64,000 nucleotides of DNA from CAVTWS01 sp963738445 (GCA_963738445.1 CAVTWS010000023.1:186001-250000), one strand, 5' to 3'; counted from the first letter of the stretch, positions 8,029 to 17,900 are shown. The notes: a model not told the origin generated them from the sequence alone. Numbers and translations are program-made.

Positions 8029-9600
8029 ATGATCCGACCCACCAATCGACGTCTCGCCCACCGGCTCGTCGCAGGGGTGGCCTTCACCCTCGCGATCGCC
8101 TGGAACCTTCCCAACGTGGTCGCGGCGACGGACGTCGACGACGTCGTGGACGGCATCGACGACGACGGCTACTTCGTCGAGCGCGATGCCGAGGCGGGCG
8201 AGTCGGCGGTCGATGACCTGGTGGACGACCTGTCCACGAGCGACGAGACGGTGGCGGTGGCGCTGCTGGCCGACGACGTGGACGGTGGCGCCGAGGACTT
8301 CGCCGGCGAGGTCTTCGACGAGCTCGAAGATCGCGACATCGACGTGGAGACCCTGTACATCATCACGCCGAGCGACCTCGGAGCCCGCTCGTCGGTCCAC
8401 GACGACGCGGACCTCGGAGCGGCGCTGAACCAGATCGGGTCGGGCAGCATCGTCGCCGAGCTCCGTGAGGTCCACACCGCGCTCGCCGGCGGCGCGATCG
8501 ACGCGTCGGATGACGACGAGTCGGATTCGGGGAGCGGAACCACCGTCGCAGACCCTGAATCGGGCGCCGTGATCGACGAACCGGCCGGATCGGACAGCAC
8601 GGCCGCCGCCGGATCGGACGACTCGAGCCAGTCGGGTGGGTTCGGACTTCTGCCGGTGCTGATCGTCGTCGCCGGCGGGGCGGCCGCGGTGTGGTTCGTC
8701 ATGAGACGGAAGTCCGGCCGGCGCCAGCAGGCCAACCTCACTCGCGCCCGCACAGAAGCCCAGGAGCAGCTCACGGCGATCGGCGAAGCGATCTACGATC
8801 TCAACGATCGACTGACCATCTCCGATCGAACCGACCTCAAGGACCGATTCGCCGAGGCCACGGCCGCGTTCAACGAGGTCGGCGACGGTGTCAAAGCGGC
8901 CACGAGCGGCCCCCAGATGGCCGACCTCCACCTGCGCCTCGATCGGCTGCGGTGGCAGATCTCGGCGATCGAGGCCGAGCTCGACGGTCGCCCCGCGCCT
9001 CCGGAGCCAACCGTCATCGCGGCACCGGAGTCGGACCGCCCGGACGGAACCGTGCCCACCGGCTTCCCGACCGGACGAGGCTCTGCCCGGGACGACCGGC
9101 GAACCGGCGGTGACCGGTCCGCCACCTGCTTCTTCGATCCGACCCACCGGGCGGCCACGACATCGGCGTGGATCACCGTGGACAACGGGCGAGAGACCGA
9201 GGTCCGGGTGTGCCGCGCCTGTGCCCAGCGCGTCGAACGCGGCGAGCGGCCGGACTTCCGGGGCATCGACGTGGACGGTGACCGGGTGCCGGCGCCCCGC
9301 GCTCCGGGTGGGTACGGCGGGCAGGGGCTCGACCTGCCCGACGTGTTCGACATCCGGGTCGACGGCATGGATCGGGGCCTGCCGATCGACATCGGCCCCC
9401 GGTCACGCCGGCGCCGCGGCGGCGGCTTGAGCGACATCCTCAGCGGGGGCTTGGGAGGCGTGATCCTTGGTGGAGGTCGCGGTGGGGGCTCCGACGGATT
9501 GCCCCGCGGATCCCGATCTGGCGGCCGCCGGGACACCGGTGCGTCCGCCGGACGATCGCGCGATACGGGCGCCTCGGCCGGTCGCCGACGCCCGCGCTGA
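8029..9600 (+). CDS. Membrane protein with TLP18.3/TPM-like outer domain and C-terminal zinc-knuckle region
   Basis: 523 aa. Signal-like N-terminus (residues 1-33, hydrophobic LVAGVAFTLAIAW ending near VVAA), then an acidic alpha/beta domain of about 130 residues similar in layout to TPM/TLP18.3 repair domains. A Ser/Asp/Gly-rich linker leads to one clear membrane helix (GLLPVLIVVAGGAAAVWFV, about residue 210), then a cytoplasmic coiled coil. Residues about 365-405 contain CFFDPTH and VCRACA, a possible Cys/His-Cys-Cys metal site. The C-terminus is Arg/Gly-rich, with RDTGASAG repeated 10 residues apart. Function unknown; an envelope-linked role is inferred from topology. Confidence 0.75.
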   Translation: MIRPTNRRLAHRLVAGVAFTLAIAWNLPNVVAATDVDDVVDGIDDDGYFVERDAEAGESAVDDLVDDLSTSDETVAVALLADDVDGGAEDFAGEVFDELEDRDIDVETLYIITPSDLGARSSVHDDADLGAALNQIGSGSIVAELREVHTALAGGAIDASDDDESDSGSGTTVADPESGAVIDEPAGSDSTAAAGSDDSSQSGGFGLLPVLIVVAGGAAAVWFVMRRKSGRRQQANLTRARTEAQEQLTAIGEAIYDLNDRLTISDRTDLKDRFAEATAAFNEVGDGVKAATSGPQMADLHLRLDRLRWQISAIEAELDGRPAPPEPTVIAAPESDRPDGTVPTGFPTGRGSARDDRRTGGDRSATCFFDPTHRAATTSAWITVDNGRETEVRVCRACAQRVERGERPDFRGIDVDGDRVPAPRAPGGYGGQGLDLPDVFDIRVDGMDRGLPIDIGPRSRRRRGGGLSDILSGGLGGVILGGGRGGGSDGLPRGSRSGGRRDTGASAGRSRDTGASAGRRRPR

Positions 9601-9629
9601 TCCGGAACCCGAGGGTCACCCGTTCGGGC

Positions 9630-10292
9630 TCAGCCGGGTGTGGTGTCGATGACCGGGGACTCGGTGGTGGGGACCACCGAGGGGTCGAGGCTCGAGTAGT
9701 CAGCGGTGGTGACCTGTTGGCGGGTGACCCCGCCGTCGACGGGGACGGGGACGACAGTGGGGTCGGTCCCGATCTGGAACTGCACCACATCGACGCCGGT
9801 GAACTCCGATGCGGTGAACACCAGCTGCGCGAACGCCTGCGTGAGGAACTCGCCGATGGGGGGGATCGCCGACAAGGTGATGGTGGCGGTGGCGGTCGCT
9901 TCGTCGGTCGTGACGTCGACGAGCTCGATGTCGGCGAGGTTCGCCCATTGCGAGGTCAGTGGGGCCTCGGATTCCAGCACGGGCTGGAAGAGCTGGATCA
10001 GTGCGGCGCGCAGGTTGGCGGTCTCGACAGGCCGGCGGACCCGTTCGAGCACGGTTGGGTCGCCGTCCTGCTGCCCGGGGAGGATGAGCCACACCGGCAC
10101 TGTGTTGGCATCGTCGACGGGCACGGTGGTGGTGGATTCGGTGGCGCCCGTGGGCCGCAGGCTGTCCGGGAGCTCATCGACAGCGATCGGGGTCGGCGCG
10201 GCGTCGGTGGGAACACCACAGGCGCTCGCTGCGGTCAGAGTGCCGAGGGCGAGCAGCAGCACGACGAGGCGGCGATGCCGTAGGCCGCTCAC
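9630..10292 (-). CDS. LpqB-like GerMN-domain lipoprotein
   Basis: 220 aa from GTG 10292, which overlaps the kinase stop (GTGA). N-terminus RHRRLVVLLLALGTLTAASAC gives a signal peptide with the lipobox ASA-C. The mature part has the GerMN pattern (VWLILPGQQDG, then TANLRAALIQLFQPVL and LSAIPPIGEFLTQAFAQLVFTA). In mycobacteria mtrA-mtrB is followed by lpqB, a GerMN lipoprotein that modulates the kinase. This protein occupies the same place but lacks the long C-terminal beta-propeller (LpqB is near 580 aa), so it is a minimal version. It ends in a Thr/Ser/Pro-rich tail, and faces the TLP18.3-like gene 29 bases away. Confidence 0.75.
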   Translation of the reverse strand: MSGLRHRRLVVLLLALGTLTAASACGVPTDAAPTPIAVDELPDSLRPTGATESTTTVPVDDANTVPVWLILPGQQDGDPTVLERVRRPVETANLRAALIQLFQPVLESEAPLTSQWANLADIELVDVTTDEATATATITLSAIPPIGEFLTQAFAQLVFTASEFTGVDVVQFQIGTDPTVVPVPVDGGVTRQQVTTADYSSLDPSVVPTTESPVIDTTPG

Positions 10293-11731
10293 TCGGCGAC
10301 CTCCCGGGGCAGGGGCAGTCCGACGACGAAACGCCCACCGGGCTCGCCGTCGGAGCGGTCCTCCACCCACACCTCGCCGCCGTGGAGGTTGACATCCTCG
10401 GTGACGAGCGCCAGGCCGAGGCCCACCCCGGTGTCGGCGCCGCGTCGGCCCCCCGAGCTGCCTCGGGAGAACCGGTCGAAGATCACCAGACGCTCGTCCG
10501 GGGCGACGCCGGGCCCGGCATCCTCGACCGCGATCAGGAGCCGGTCCTCGGTGCGGTCGAGCTCGACACGCACCGCGCCTCCGGCGTACTTGCGGGCGTT
10601 GTCGAGCAGGTTCGACATCACCCGACCCAGCCGGCGTTTGTCCGCCTGGATGACGAGGTTCTCCACGTCCGAGCTCACGTCGACGGGAACGTGGCGCAGG
10701 GATTCGTGTCGCAGCACCTGGCGGACGAACTCGGTGACCAGGAGATCGTCGCGTTCGAGCCGAGCCGTCCCGACATCGAACCGGGAGATCTCCAGAAGGT
10801 CCTCGACGAGCTGGGTGAACCGCTCGATGTCGGTGGCCAGGAGCTCCAGCGCCGTGACCGCCCGCGGGGGGAGGGAGTCCTTGGAGTTCTCCAGCACGGC
10901 GACCGACGCCGTGAGGGTCATGAGCGGGGACCGGAGCTCGTGGCTCACCTCGCTGGCGAAACGGCCATCACGCGAGATGCGCGCTTCCAGGGCCTGGGCC
11001 ATGTCGTTGAAGCCCTCGACCAGGCGGGCGAGATCTCGGTCGGCGGGGGGCTCGATGCGGGTGTCGAGACGACCGTCGGCGATGAGACGGGACGCCTGGC
11101 TGACCTCGGTCAGCGGGAGCAGTGTGCGTCGGCTCACCCAGTACCCGAGGACCGCCGAGACCACCGTCGCGACGGCGGTCGTGCCGATCAGGATGGTGCT
11201 CAGCACCTGGAGGGTGTCGTCGGTGTCGGCGAGGTCGATCGCCTCGTAGTACGACGCGTCGACGTCGCCGGGAATCGGTATGCCGACCACCAGCATCGGG
11301 TGGCCCCGGATCTCCGCGCGCTGGCGCGCCGCAGTGTCCTGCTGGTCGACGATGGCGCGGAGACCCTGGGGCAGGTCGGCCCGGCCCAGCTCGACCGGAT
11401 TCTGGGAGTACCACTCGGTGCCGACCCGGATCACCGGTTGGGAGCCGTAGCTCGTGTTCAGCGCGCTCACGACGTCGTTGACCTGCGACGGCAGGTTGTT
11501 ACGGACCGCCTCGGCGTTGCGGAGCGCGAACTGGAACGCGCCGTCCTCGCGGTTGGTCAGCAGGACCTCCCGGGTGACGCCGAGCGTCAAGACCGACAAC
11601 GTGCCGGTGAGCAGCAGCGTGGCGGCGGCGAAGGCGATGGAGATCCGGGCCCGCAGACCGAGACGCCGGACCCGACCGGCCAGGCCCCGCAGGCGGCGGT
11701 TCGGTGTGGGGGTGGCCATCGGGGCGATCAC
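10289..11731 (-). CDS. mtrB: Two-component sensor histidine kinase (MtrB-like)
   Basis: 480 aa from GTG 11731 overlapping the regulator stop; an ATG at 11719 is an alternative. Layout: short basic N-terminus, membrane helix ISIAFAAATLLLTGTLSVLTL, an extracytoplasmic sensor region of about 140 residues, a second helix (LIGTTAVATVVSAVLGYWV), HAMP, the phospho-acceptor motif ASEVSHELRSPLMTL, N box NLLDNARKY, G1 box EDAGPGVAP and G2 box GVGLGLALV. It autophosphorylates on the histidine and passes phosphate to the adjacent response regulator. In mycobacteria MtrB controls cell-wall and division genes; here that is inferred from order and similarity. Confidence 0.87.
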   Translation of the reverse strand: MIAPMATPTPNRRLRGLAGRVRRLGLRARISIAFAAATLLLTGTLSVLTLGVTREVLLTNREDGAFQFALRNAEAVRNNLPSQVNDVVSALNTSYGSQPVIRVGTEWYSQNPVELGRADLPQGLRAIVDQQDTAARQRAEIRGHPMLVVGIPIPGDVDASYYEAIDLADTDDTLQVLSTILIGTTAVATVVSAVLGYWVSRRTLLPLTEVSQASRLIADGRLDTRIEPPADRDLARLVEGFNDMAQALEARISRDGRFASEVSHELRSPLMTLTASVAVLENSKDSLPPRAVTALELLATDIERFTQLVEDLLEISRFDVGTARLERDDLLVTEFVRQVLRHESLRHVPVDVSSDVENLVIQADKRRLGRVMSNLLDNARKYAGGAVRVELDRTEDRLLIAVEDAGPGVAPDERLVIFDRFSRGSSGGRRGADTGVGLGLALVTEDVNLHGGEVWVEDRSDGEPGGRFVVGLPLPREVAE

Positions 11732-12408
11732 GCCTGGAGCTTGTACCCCAGGCCGCGAACCGTCACGACGTGCCGGGGATGGGCGGCGTCGCGCTCGACT
11801 TTGGTCCGGAGGCGCCGCACGTGCACGTCGACGAGACGGCCGTCGCCGAAGTAGCCGTATCCCCACACCTTCTCGAGGAGAACCTCGCGGCTGAAGACCC
11901 GGCCCGGTGAGGTGCCGAGCTCGACGAGCAACCGGAACTCGGTCTTGGTGAGATGGACCTCGACGCCGGCAACCAGCACGCGACCCTGGTCGGGGAAGAT
12001 CTCGAGATCGCCGAAGACGAGGTGGCTCTTGCCCGGTTCGCTCGACCGCACCCGACGGAGCAGGGCCCGGATGCGAGCCGACAGCTCCTTGGGCTGAAAC
12101 GGCTTGGTGAGGTAGTCGTCGGCGCCCGCTTCGAGTCCGGCCACCACATCGTGGGTGTCCGATCGGGCGGTGACCATGACGATGGGGACATCGCTGTTGC
12201 GCCGGATGGATCGGCACACCTCGAACCCGTCCATCCCCGGCAGCATGATGTCGATCAGGACGACGTCGGCGGCCTCACGGCGGAACCGGTCGAGCGCTTC
12301 CTCACCGTTGCTCGCCTCGTCGACGACCCAGCCTTCGTCCTCCAACGCCAGGCGCACGGCCGTACGGATGCGTTCGTCGTCTTCGACCGTCAGGATTCTG
12401 GTTCCCAC
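11728..12408 (-). CDS. mtrA: OmpR-family response regulator (MtrA-like)
   Basis: 226 aa. Receiver domain: RILTVEDDERIR with the acidic pair, phosphorylation site in LIDIMLPGMDGF, TA in VMVTARSD, and LTKPFQPKEL with the conserved lysine. C-terminal winged helix (residues about 130-226): VHLTKTEFRLLVEL, VWGYGYFGDGRLVDVHVRRLR, VRGLGYKL. I start at GTG 12408 (MGTRILTVEDD); codons further upstream encode low-complexity sequence. It is first in an operon with the kinase and lipoprotein, joined by GTGA overlaps. Homologues bind DNA to control cell-wall, osmoprotection and division genes, many of which lie downstream in this window. Confidence 0.88.
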   Translation of the reverse strand: MGTRILTVEDDERIRTAVRLALEDEGWVVDEASNGEEALDRFRREAADVVLIDIMLPGMDGFEVCRSIRRNSDVPIVMVTARSDTHDVVAGLEAGADDYLTKPFQPKELSARIRALLRRVRSSEPGKSHLVFGDLEIFPDQGRVLVAGVEVHLTKTEFRLLVELGTSPGRVFSREVLLEKVWGYGYFGDGRLVDVHVRRLRTKVERDAAHPRHVVTVRGLGYKLQA

Positions 12409-12463
12409 GTCGACGTCGCTCCGTCTGTTGGCATCGGCCAGGGTCGGGTTCGCCGGCCAGCGC

Positions 12464-13288
12464 TCAGCTGCCGGGCCGGTCGCTGGGGGACGGCCAGCCA
12501 CCGCCTGCGGCGTCGATCGCACGCCGGACGTCATCGTACAGCACGTCTGCCACGGCCAGGACCGAGCCCTGGCGGGCCGTCGGGTGGGTGAGGCCCGTCA
12601 CCCGGGCGCCGGCCTCGGAGGCGATGATCTCGCCGGCGGCTACGTCCCACGCGTTGATGCCGATCTCGTAATAGGCGTCGAGCCGCCCGCAGGCCACCGC
12701 GCAGAGGTCGTACGCGGCGCTGCCGGAGCGCCGGATGTCGCGGACCTGGGGAAGGAGCCGCACCAGGACCTCGGCCTGCTGGCGCCGCCGGTCGGCCAGG
12801 TAACCGAAGCCGGTGGCGATCAGGGCGGTGGCCAGCCCGGGCTGGGTTCGGGCGGAGATCGGCACGCCGTTGCGAGCGGCGCCGCCGCCCCGGTGGGCGC
12901 AGTAGATCTCGTCGAGCATCGGCACCGAGACGGCACCCGCCACCATCTGGCCGTCGATGGCGGCACCGATCGACACGCACCACTCGGGGATGTCGAAGAC
13001 GAAGTTGGTCGTGCCGTCGATCGGGTCGATGAACCACTCGACACCGGAGTCGCCGCGGACCGCGGTGCCTTCCTCGCCCATGATGCTGTCGCCGGGGCGC
13101 GCCGCCGTGATCGCCGCCACGATCTCCGTCTCGGCCCAGCGGTCGACCTCGGTGACCATGTCGGTCGGCGACGCCTTCTCGGAGATCGCGAACGGCCCGG
13201 CATGGCGGCGGTGAAGGGCCTGACGGCCGATGTCGATGGCGAGGTCGCGGGCGAGTTGACGAAGCGACGACGGGATCGCATCCGTCAC
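12464..13288 (-). CDS. Inositol monophosphatase family protein
   Basis: 274 aa from GTG 13288, overlapping the stop of the upstream membrane-protein gene. Metal-site motifs of the Mg-dependent, lithium-sensitive phosphatases are present: GEEG, WFIDPIDGTTNF and the C-terminal INAWDVAAGEIIASEAG. Substrate may be inositol 1-phosphate, histidinol phosphate or PAP; the sequence alone does not decide. Actinobacteria use myo-inositol for phosphatidylinositol and mycothiol, so SuhB-like activity is plausible. It is transcribed with the 112-aa membrane protein and lies before mtrA on the same strand. Confidence 0.85.
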   Translation of the reverse strand: MTDAIPSSLRQLARDLAIDIGRQALHRRHAGPFAISEKASPTDMVTEVDRWAETEIVAAITAARPGDSIMGEEGTAVRGDSGVEWFIDPIDGTTNFVFDIPEWCVSIGAAIDGQMVAGAVSVPMLDEIYCAHRGGGAARNGVPISARTQPGLATALIATGFGYLADRRRQQAEVLVRLLPQVRDIRRSGSAAYDLCAVACGRLDAYYEIGINAWDVAAGEIIASEAGARVTGLTHPTARQGSVLAVADVLYDDVRRAIDAAGGGWPSPSDRPGS

Positions 13289-13623
13289 GGATTGGCCGAT
13301 CGAGGGTCGGTCCGGAGGCGGTCGCTGTCTTGCTGGTCGCGCCTCCGGCGCTCGATGGACCTCCACTCGGCCATGGCCTGCAAGGTCAGGTTGACCACGA
13401 TGCCCACGCCGATCGCCGCGCCGACGGCCCCGACCAGGGCCCCGACCGCAGACCCGGTCGAGCTGTCGTAGAGCAGGTCGATGATGGCGTAGCCGATCAG
13501 GCCGCCGCACACCCCGGCCACGACGATGGCGAGCACCGCCAGTAGGCGGGGCAGGGTGGAGGGCGCCGCCGACTCCGAGGAGGCATCGGGCGGAGCGATC
13601 GGGTCGGGGTCTGCCGCGGTCAC
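13285..13623 (-). CDS. Small membrane protein of unknown function
   Basis: 112 aa from GTG 13623. Two hydrophobic segments (LLAVLAIVVAGVCGGLIGYAI and VGALVGAVGAAIGVGIVVNL) with a short loop, and a charged C-terminal tail (EWRSIERRRRDQQDSDRLR) that should be cytoplasmic. No recognised family. A TAGCCT box 6 bases before the start supports leaderless expression. The phosphatase gene starts within its stop codon, so the two are translated together. Confidence 0.75.
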   Translation of the reverse strand: MTAADPDPIAPPDASSESAAPSTLPRLLAVLAIVVAGVCGGLIGYAIIDLLYDSSTGSAVGALVGAVGAAIGVGIVVNLTLQAMAEWRSIERRRRDQQDSDRLRTDPRSANP

Positions 13624-13629
13624 CCGCTC

Positions 13630-13635
13630 AGGCTA
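13630..13635 (-). promoter_or_regulatory. -10 box TAGCCT, leaderless start of the 112-aa membrane protein
   Basis: On the minus strand TAGCCT is followed by 6 bases and GTG at 13623. A divergent -10 (TACGAT, 13684-13689) lies about 50 bases away, so the region is a compact back-to-back promoter pair. Confidence 0.6.
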
Positions 13636-13683
13636 CGGGATCGCCCGTCCGGCCGGGTCACCGCGTCCACCCCGGCGAGCCTC

Positions 13684-13689
13684 TACGAT
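13684..13689 (+). promoter_or_regulatory. -10 box TACGAT, leaderless start of the glycosyltransferase
   Basis: TACGAT followed by 8 bases and ATG at 13698; no Shine-Dalgarno sequence. Confidence 0.55.
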
Positions 13690-13697
13690 CGCCGCCG

Positions 13698-14465
13698 ATG
13701 TCGACGGCAGCCTCCCCTCATCTCGTGGTGCTCCCCACGTACCAGGAAGCGGAGAACATCGAGGTCGTCCTGCGTGCGGTGAGACGGGCGGCGCCCGAGG
13801 CGTCGGTGCTCGTCGTCGACGACGGCAGCCCCGATGGCACGGCCGAGATCTCCGAGTCGCTCGCCGTGGAGCTCGGGCAGATCGAGGTCATGCGTCGAGC
13901 GTCCAAATCCGGTCTCGGCAGCGCCTACCGCGCCGGCTTCGCCTGGGGGCTCGAGCGCGGGTTCGACGTGTTCGTCGAGATGGACTCCGACCTCTCCCAC
14001 GATCCCGAAGCGCTGCCCCGTCTCATCGGCGCCGTGGAGCCCGCAGTCGGCGGCGCCGCACCGATCGGACCGCAGCTGGCCATCGGCAGTCGCTACGTTC
14101 CCGGTGGATCGATCCCGAACTGGCGTTGGCATCGGCGCAAGCTCTCCCGGTGGGGCAACCGATACTCGGCTCTGGTGCTCGGATTCCGGGTCCGCGACGC
14201 CACCTCCGGCTACCGGGCCTACACGGCGGACGCCCTTCGGGCCATCGGCCTCGACACGGTCCGGGCCGACGGGTACGGCTTTCAGATCGAGATGGCGTAC
14301 CGGGTGCACCGGTCGGGCATGGTGATCGTCGAGGTACCGATCAGCTTCGTGGACCGGGTCCGCGGCGAATCGAAGATGTCATGGCACATCATCCACGAGG
14401 CGCTCCTCCTCGTGACCTGGTGGGGCCTGCGGGACCGTCTGCTCCGGGTCGGCCGCCGGCGCTGA
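13698..14465 (+). CDS. Polyprenol monophosphomannose synthase (Dpm1/Ppm1-type GT2)
   Basis: 255 aa. Transfers mannose from GDP-mannose to polyprenyl phosphate on the cytoplasmic membrane face, supplying lipid-linked mannose for glycolipids or protein glycosylation. Seen: VVLPTYQEAENI, VVDDGSPDGTAEI (nucleotide binding), EMDSDLSHDPE (DxD metal motif), GSRYVPGG and SGYRAYTADALR, the order typical of Dpm1-like GT2 enzymes. No transmembrane domain, so it is the stand-alone catalytic subunit; the acyltransferase-like Ppm2 half found fused in some actinobacteria is absent. Donor specificity is inferred. Confidence 0.85.
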   Translation: MSTAASPHLVVLPTYQEAENIEVVLRAVRRAAPEASVLVVDDGSPDGTAEISESLAVELGQIEVMRRASKSGLGSAYRAGFAWGLERGFDVFVEMDSDLSHDPEALPRLIGAVEPAVGGAAPIGPQLAIGSRYVPGGSIPNWRWHRRKLSRWGNRYSALVLGFRVRDATSGYRAYTADALRAIGLDTVRADGYGFQIEMAYRVHRSGMVIVEVPISFVDRVRGESKMSWHIIHEALLLVTWWGLRDRLLRVGRRR

Positions 14466-14488
14466 GGCGCCACCTGTGGTGACCCGGC

Positions 14489-14494
14489 TACTCT
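14489..14494 (+). promoter_or_regulatory. Putative -10 box TACTCT of the HTH/membrane protein gene
   Basis: TACTCT lies 27 bases before the GTG at 14522, which has its own GGGGAGGAA Shine-Dalgarno sequence. Confidence 0.4.
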
Positions 14495-14521
14495 GGGTGG
14501 TTCCTGGGGAGGAAACAGTAC

Positions 14522-15421
14522 GTGCGTCTCATCAAGCGACGGGGCCCTCGGGCCGATACGAGGAGGGTGAACGATGTGACCACCCTCGTCCCGCCGCTCC
14601 GACTGGGTCGACTCCTCGCCGAGGCCCGATCGTCGGCCGGCCTGACCGTCGACGACATCGCCGACCGGGCCGGCGGCCTCCTCGAGGTCCAGCAGCTCGA
14701 GGGAGCCGAGGGGGGCACGCTTCCCCTCGACGATCACCTCATCGAAGCCCTCATCGCCGCCTACGGCGTCGAGATCGGTGAGCTCGTGCCCGAACGGGCC
14801 CAGCTGATCATCGACCTCGACGAGGGCCACATCGCCGTCGCCGACGGCGTCGCGCCCCTTGATCAACCGAACTCGCCGGATCACGTGCTCGCCCGCTACC
14901 TGGGGCTGGTCTACGCCCTGCGTGAGATGCCCGCCGGTTCTCCGATCGCCCTCCGCGATGTCGATGTCTCGGTGCTCGGCGCCGCGCTCGATCTGCACGA
15001 CAACGAGGTGGAGCGGCGCCTGCGTGGTCTCATCGACACCAGCCTGCCCGAGGTCAACCGGCTGGCCTCGATGTTCCGTCATCGCCTGTTGATCCCGATG
15101 GCCGGAGTGGTACTCGGGGCGACCGCCGTGGGCACCCTCCTGCTCGTGCGCAACGACGCCGCTCCGACCCCGGCCCCGACCACCACCATCGAGCTCGGCG
15201 GGCCGATCGTGGTCGAACGCCCTGGCGATCCGTTGGTGACGGTGACGTCCGCGCCCGTCGATCCGGCCGGGTCCGTCGAGCTGGCGCCCGCGCAGACCAT
15301 CGAACGCGACCCCGGCCTGCCGGCGGTCACCGAGGCGCCGGCCGCAACGCCCGGCACCTATGTCATCGAGACCTCCGAAGGACCGGTCGAGCTCATCGAA
15401 GCGGCCACGATCGACCGCTGA
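14522..15421 (+). CDS. Single-pass membrane protein with cytoplasmic XRE-type HTH domain
   Basis: 299 aa, GTG start with GGAGGAA 7 bases upstream. Residues about 22-80 look like a Cro/C1-type helix-turn-helix (LGRLLAEARSSAGLTVDDIADRAG split by family-typical spacing). A second helical region (about 120-175) precedes one membrane helix (LLIPMAGVVLGATAVGTLLLV, about residue 190), then an outer Pro/Thr/Val-rich segment. The topology is that of RodZ-like proteins (cytoplasmic HTH, one helix, extracytoplasmic tail), but no RodZ C-terminal domain is recognisable. Role unknown. Confidence 0.7.
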   Translation: MRLIKRRGPRADTRRVNDVTTLVPPLRLGRLLAEARSSAGLTVDDIADRAGGLLEVQQLEGAEGGTLPLDDHLIEALIAAYGVEIGELVPERAQLIIDLDEGHIAVADGVAPLDQPNSPDHVLARYLGLVYALREMPAGSPIALRDVDVSVLGAALDLHDNEVERRLRGLIDTSLPEVNRLASMFRHRLLIPMAGVVLGATAVGTLLLVRNDAAPTPAPTTTIELGGPIVVERPGDPLVTVTSAPVDPAGSVELAPAQTIERDPGLPAVTEAPAATPGTYVIETSEGPVELIEAATIDR

Positions 15422-15456
15422 CCCCCGCCGCCGGCACACCACCACCTTCGCTCACC

Positions 15457-15467
15457 GGGGGGGGGGG
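15457..15467 (+). repeat. Run of 11 consecutive G
   Basis: The spacer between the HTH/membrane protein gene and the Nudix gene contains an uninterrupted run of 11 G flanked by C-rich sequence. Such a run is prone to slippage and to sequencing error, and lies about 50 bases upstream of the Nudix -10 box. Confidence 0.8.
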
Positions 15468-15510
15468 CCGGGCGCGACGCCGGCACCATCGCGCGGCGTG
15501 TGTGGTGGGG

Positions 15511-15516
15511 CAGACT
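15511..15516 (+). promoter_or_regulatory. -10-like box CAGACT, leaderless start of the Nudix gene
   Basis: CAGACT, one base off TANNNT, is followed by 6 bases and GTG at 15523, the same geometry as the other leaderless starts. Confidence 0.4.
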
Positions 15517-15522
15517 GGGACC

Positions 15523-16037
15523 GTGACGGGCCACGAACCGACGACGCAGGAGATGGCCAGGGCCTGGCGGGTCGCCGGCGGCCTCGTCGAGGTCGACGGC
15601 ACGATCCTCCTGGTGGCCAACCGGCGACGTGACGGCCGGGTCGATTGGAGCCCGCCGGGTGGCGTGATCGACGCCGGCGAAGGCCCGCTCGAGGCCTTGT
15701 CCCGGGAGGTGGCCGAGGAGACCGGGCTCGTCATCGAACGATGGTCCGAGCCGGTCTACGAGGTGACGGTCGACTTCGTCAGCTACCCGATGACGTTGCA
15801 CGTCGTGTGCCACCGGGCGTTGGCGTGGAGCGGTGACATCGTGCTCGAGGACCCGGACGGCATCGTGATCGACGCCCGATTCATCGCCACGCACGAGTGT
15901 CATCACCACCTCTTCGATGCACCGGCATGGGTCCGGGACCCAGTCGGCGAATGGTTGGCGCAACCGTGGACCGACACGCGGCGGTTCGCCTATCGGGCGG
16001 TGGGCGAGCGGCCGGGAAACCTGGCGGTCGAGAGGCT

Positions 16038-16041
<4 letters not shown>
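15523..16041 (+). CDS. Nudix hydrolase
   Basis: 172 aa from GTG 15523. A complete Nudix box is present: the GX5E segment GVIDAGE followed by seven residues, REVAEETGLV. These enzymes cleave nucleoside diphosphates linked to another group, using the box glutamates to hold Mg. N-terminal AWRVAGGLVEVDGTILLVANRR is the usual first strand pair. The substrate cannot be told from sequence. The downstream dinB starts in its stop codon (GTGA), so the pair may share a nucleotide-damage role; this is inference. Confidence 0.88.
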
Positions 16042-17336
<1,295 letters not shown>

Positions 17337-17509
17337 CCGCGTCCCATCTTCACGATCGGCTCAGGCCGGAACGACGACCTGCCGACAGGAGACGGTAGAA
17401 CGGGTGTCGGAGAACAAAGATCAAGGACCGGGGCGCGTTGTCGAACGCTTCCCGGTGTGGAAGAATTCTTATCGGCGCTTCGGCGCCACGACCGAGGGAG
17501 GGCAGGGGC

Positions 17510-17893
17510 GTGCCGCTATCGGAGGACGAGCAGCGCATCCTCAGCGAGATCGAGCAACGGCTCTACGAGACCGATCCGCAGCTTGTCCGCGAGGTCGGCT
17601 CGACCACCGTGTACACCGCGGCGGCGCGGGCACTCAAATGGTCGGCGCTCGCCTTCGTGGTGGGCACGGTCCTCATGGTGCTGACCCTCCAGGTCCACTT
17701 CCTCGTGGCCTTCCTGGGATTCCTGATGATGCTGGCCGCGGCGCTGGCGTTCGTGCACAACGCCCGCCGCCTGGGTCGGGTCGGCATGCAGCAGTTCACC
17801 CAGCGCCTACCGGCCGGTGGGGTGCGGGATCTGTTCGGTGGCTCGGGCCCACGGCCGAGCGAGCAGCCCGAACGGGGTGACGCCGACGACTGA
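17510..17893 (+). CDS. DUF3040 membrane protein
   Basis: 127 aa from GTG 17510 with a GGGAGGGCAGGGG purine tract upstream. Starts MPLSEDEQRILSEIEQRLYE, the DUF3040 hallmark, then a helical stretch and two adjacent membrane helices (WSALAFVVGTVLMVLTLQV and FLVAFLGFLMMLAAALAFV), and a polar tail. DUF3040 proteins are restricted to actinobacteria and often lie near mraZ and the division cluster, as here; the biochemical role is unknown. It faces the transglutaminase gene with 7 bases between the stops. The 173-base spacer before it holds no clear -35/-10 pair. Confidence 0.88.
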   Translation: MPLSEDEQRILSEIEQRLYETDPQLVREVGSTTVYTAAARALKWSALAFVVGTVLMVLTLQVHFLVAFLGFLMMLAAALAFVHNARRLGRVGMQQFTQRLPAGGVRDLFGGSGPRPSEQPERGDADD

Positions 17894-17900
17894 CCACCCG

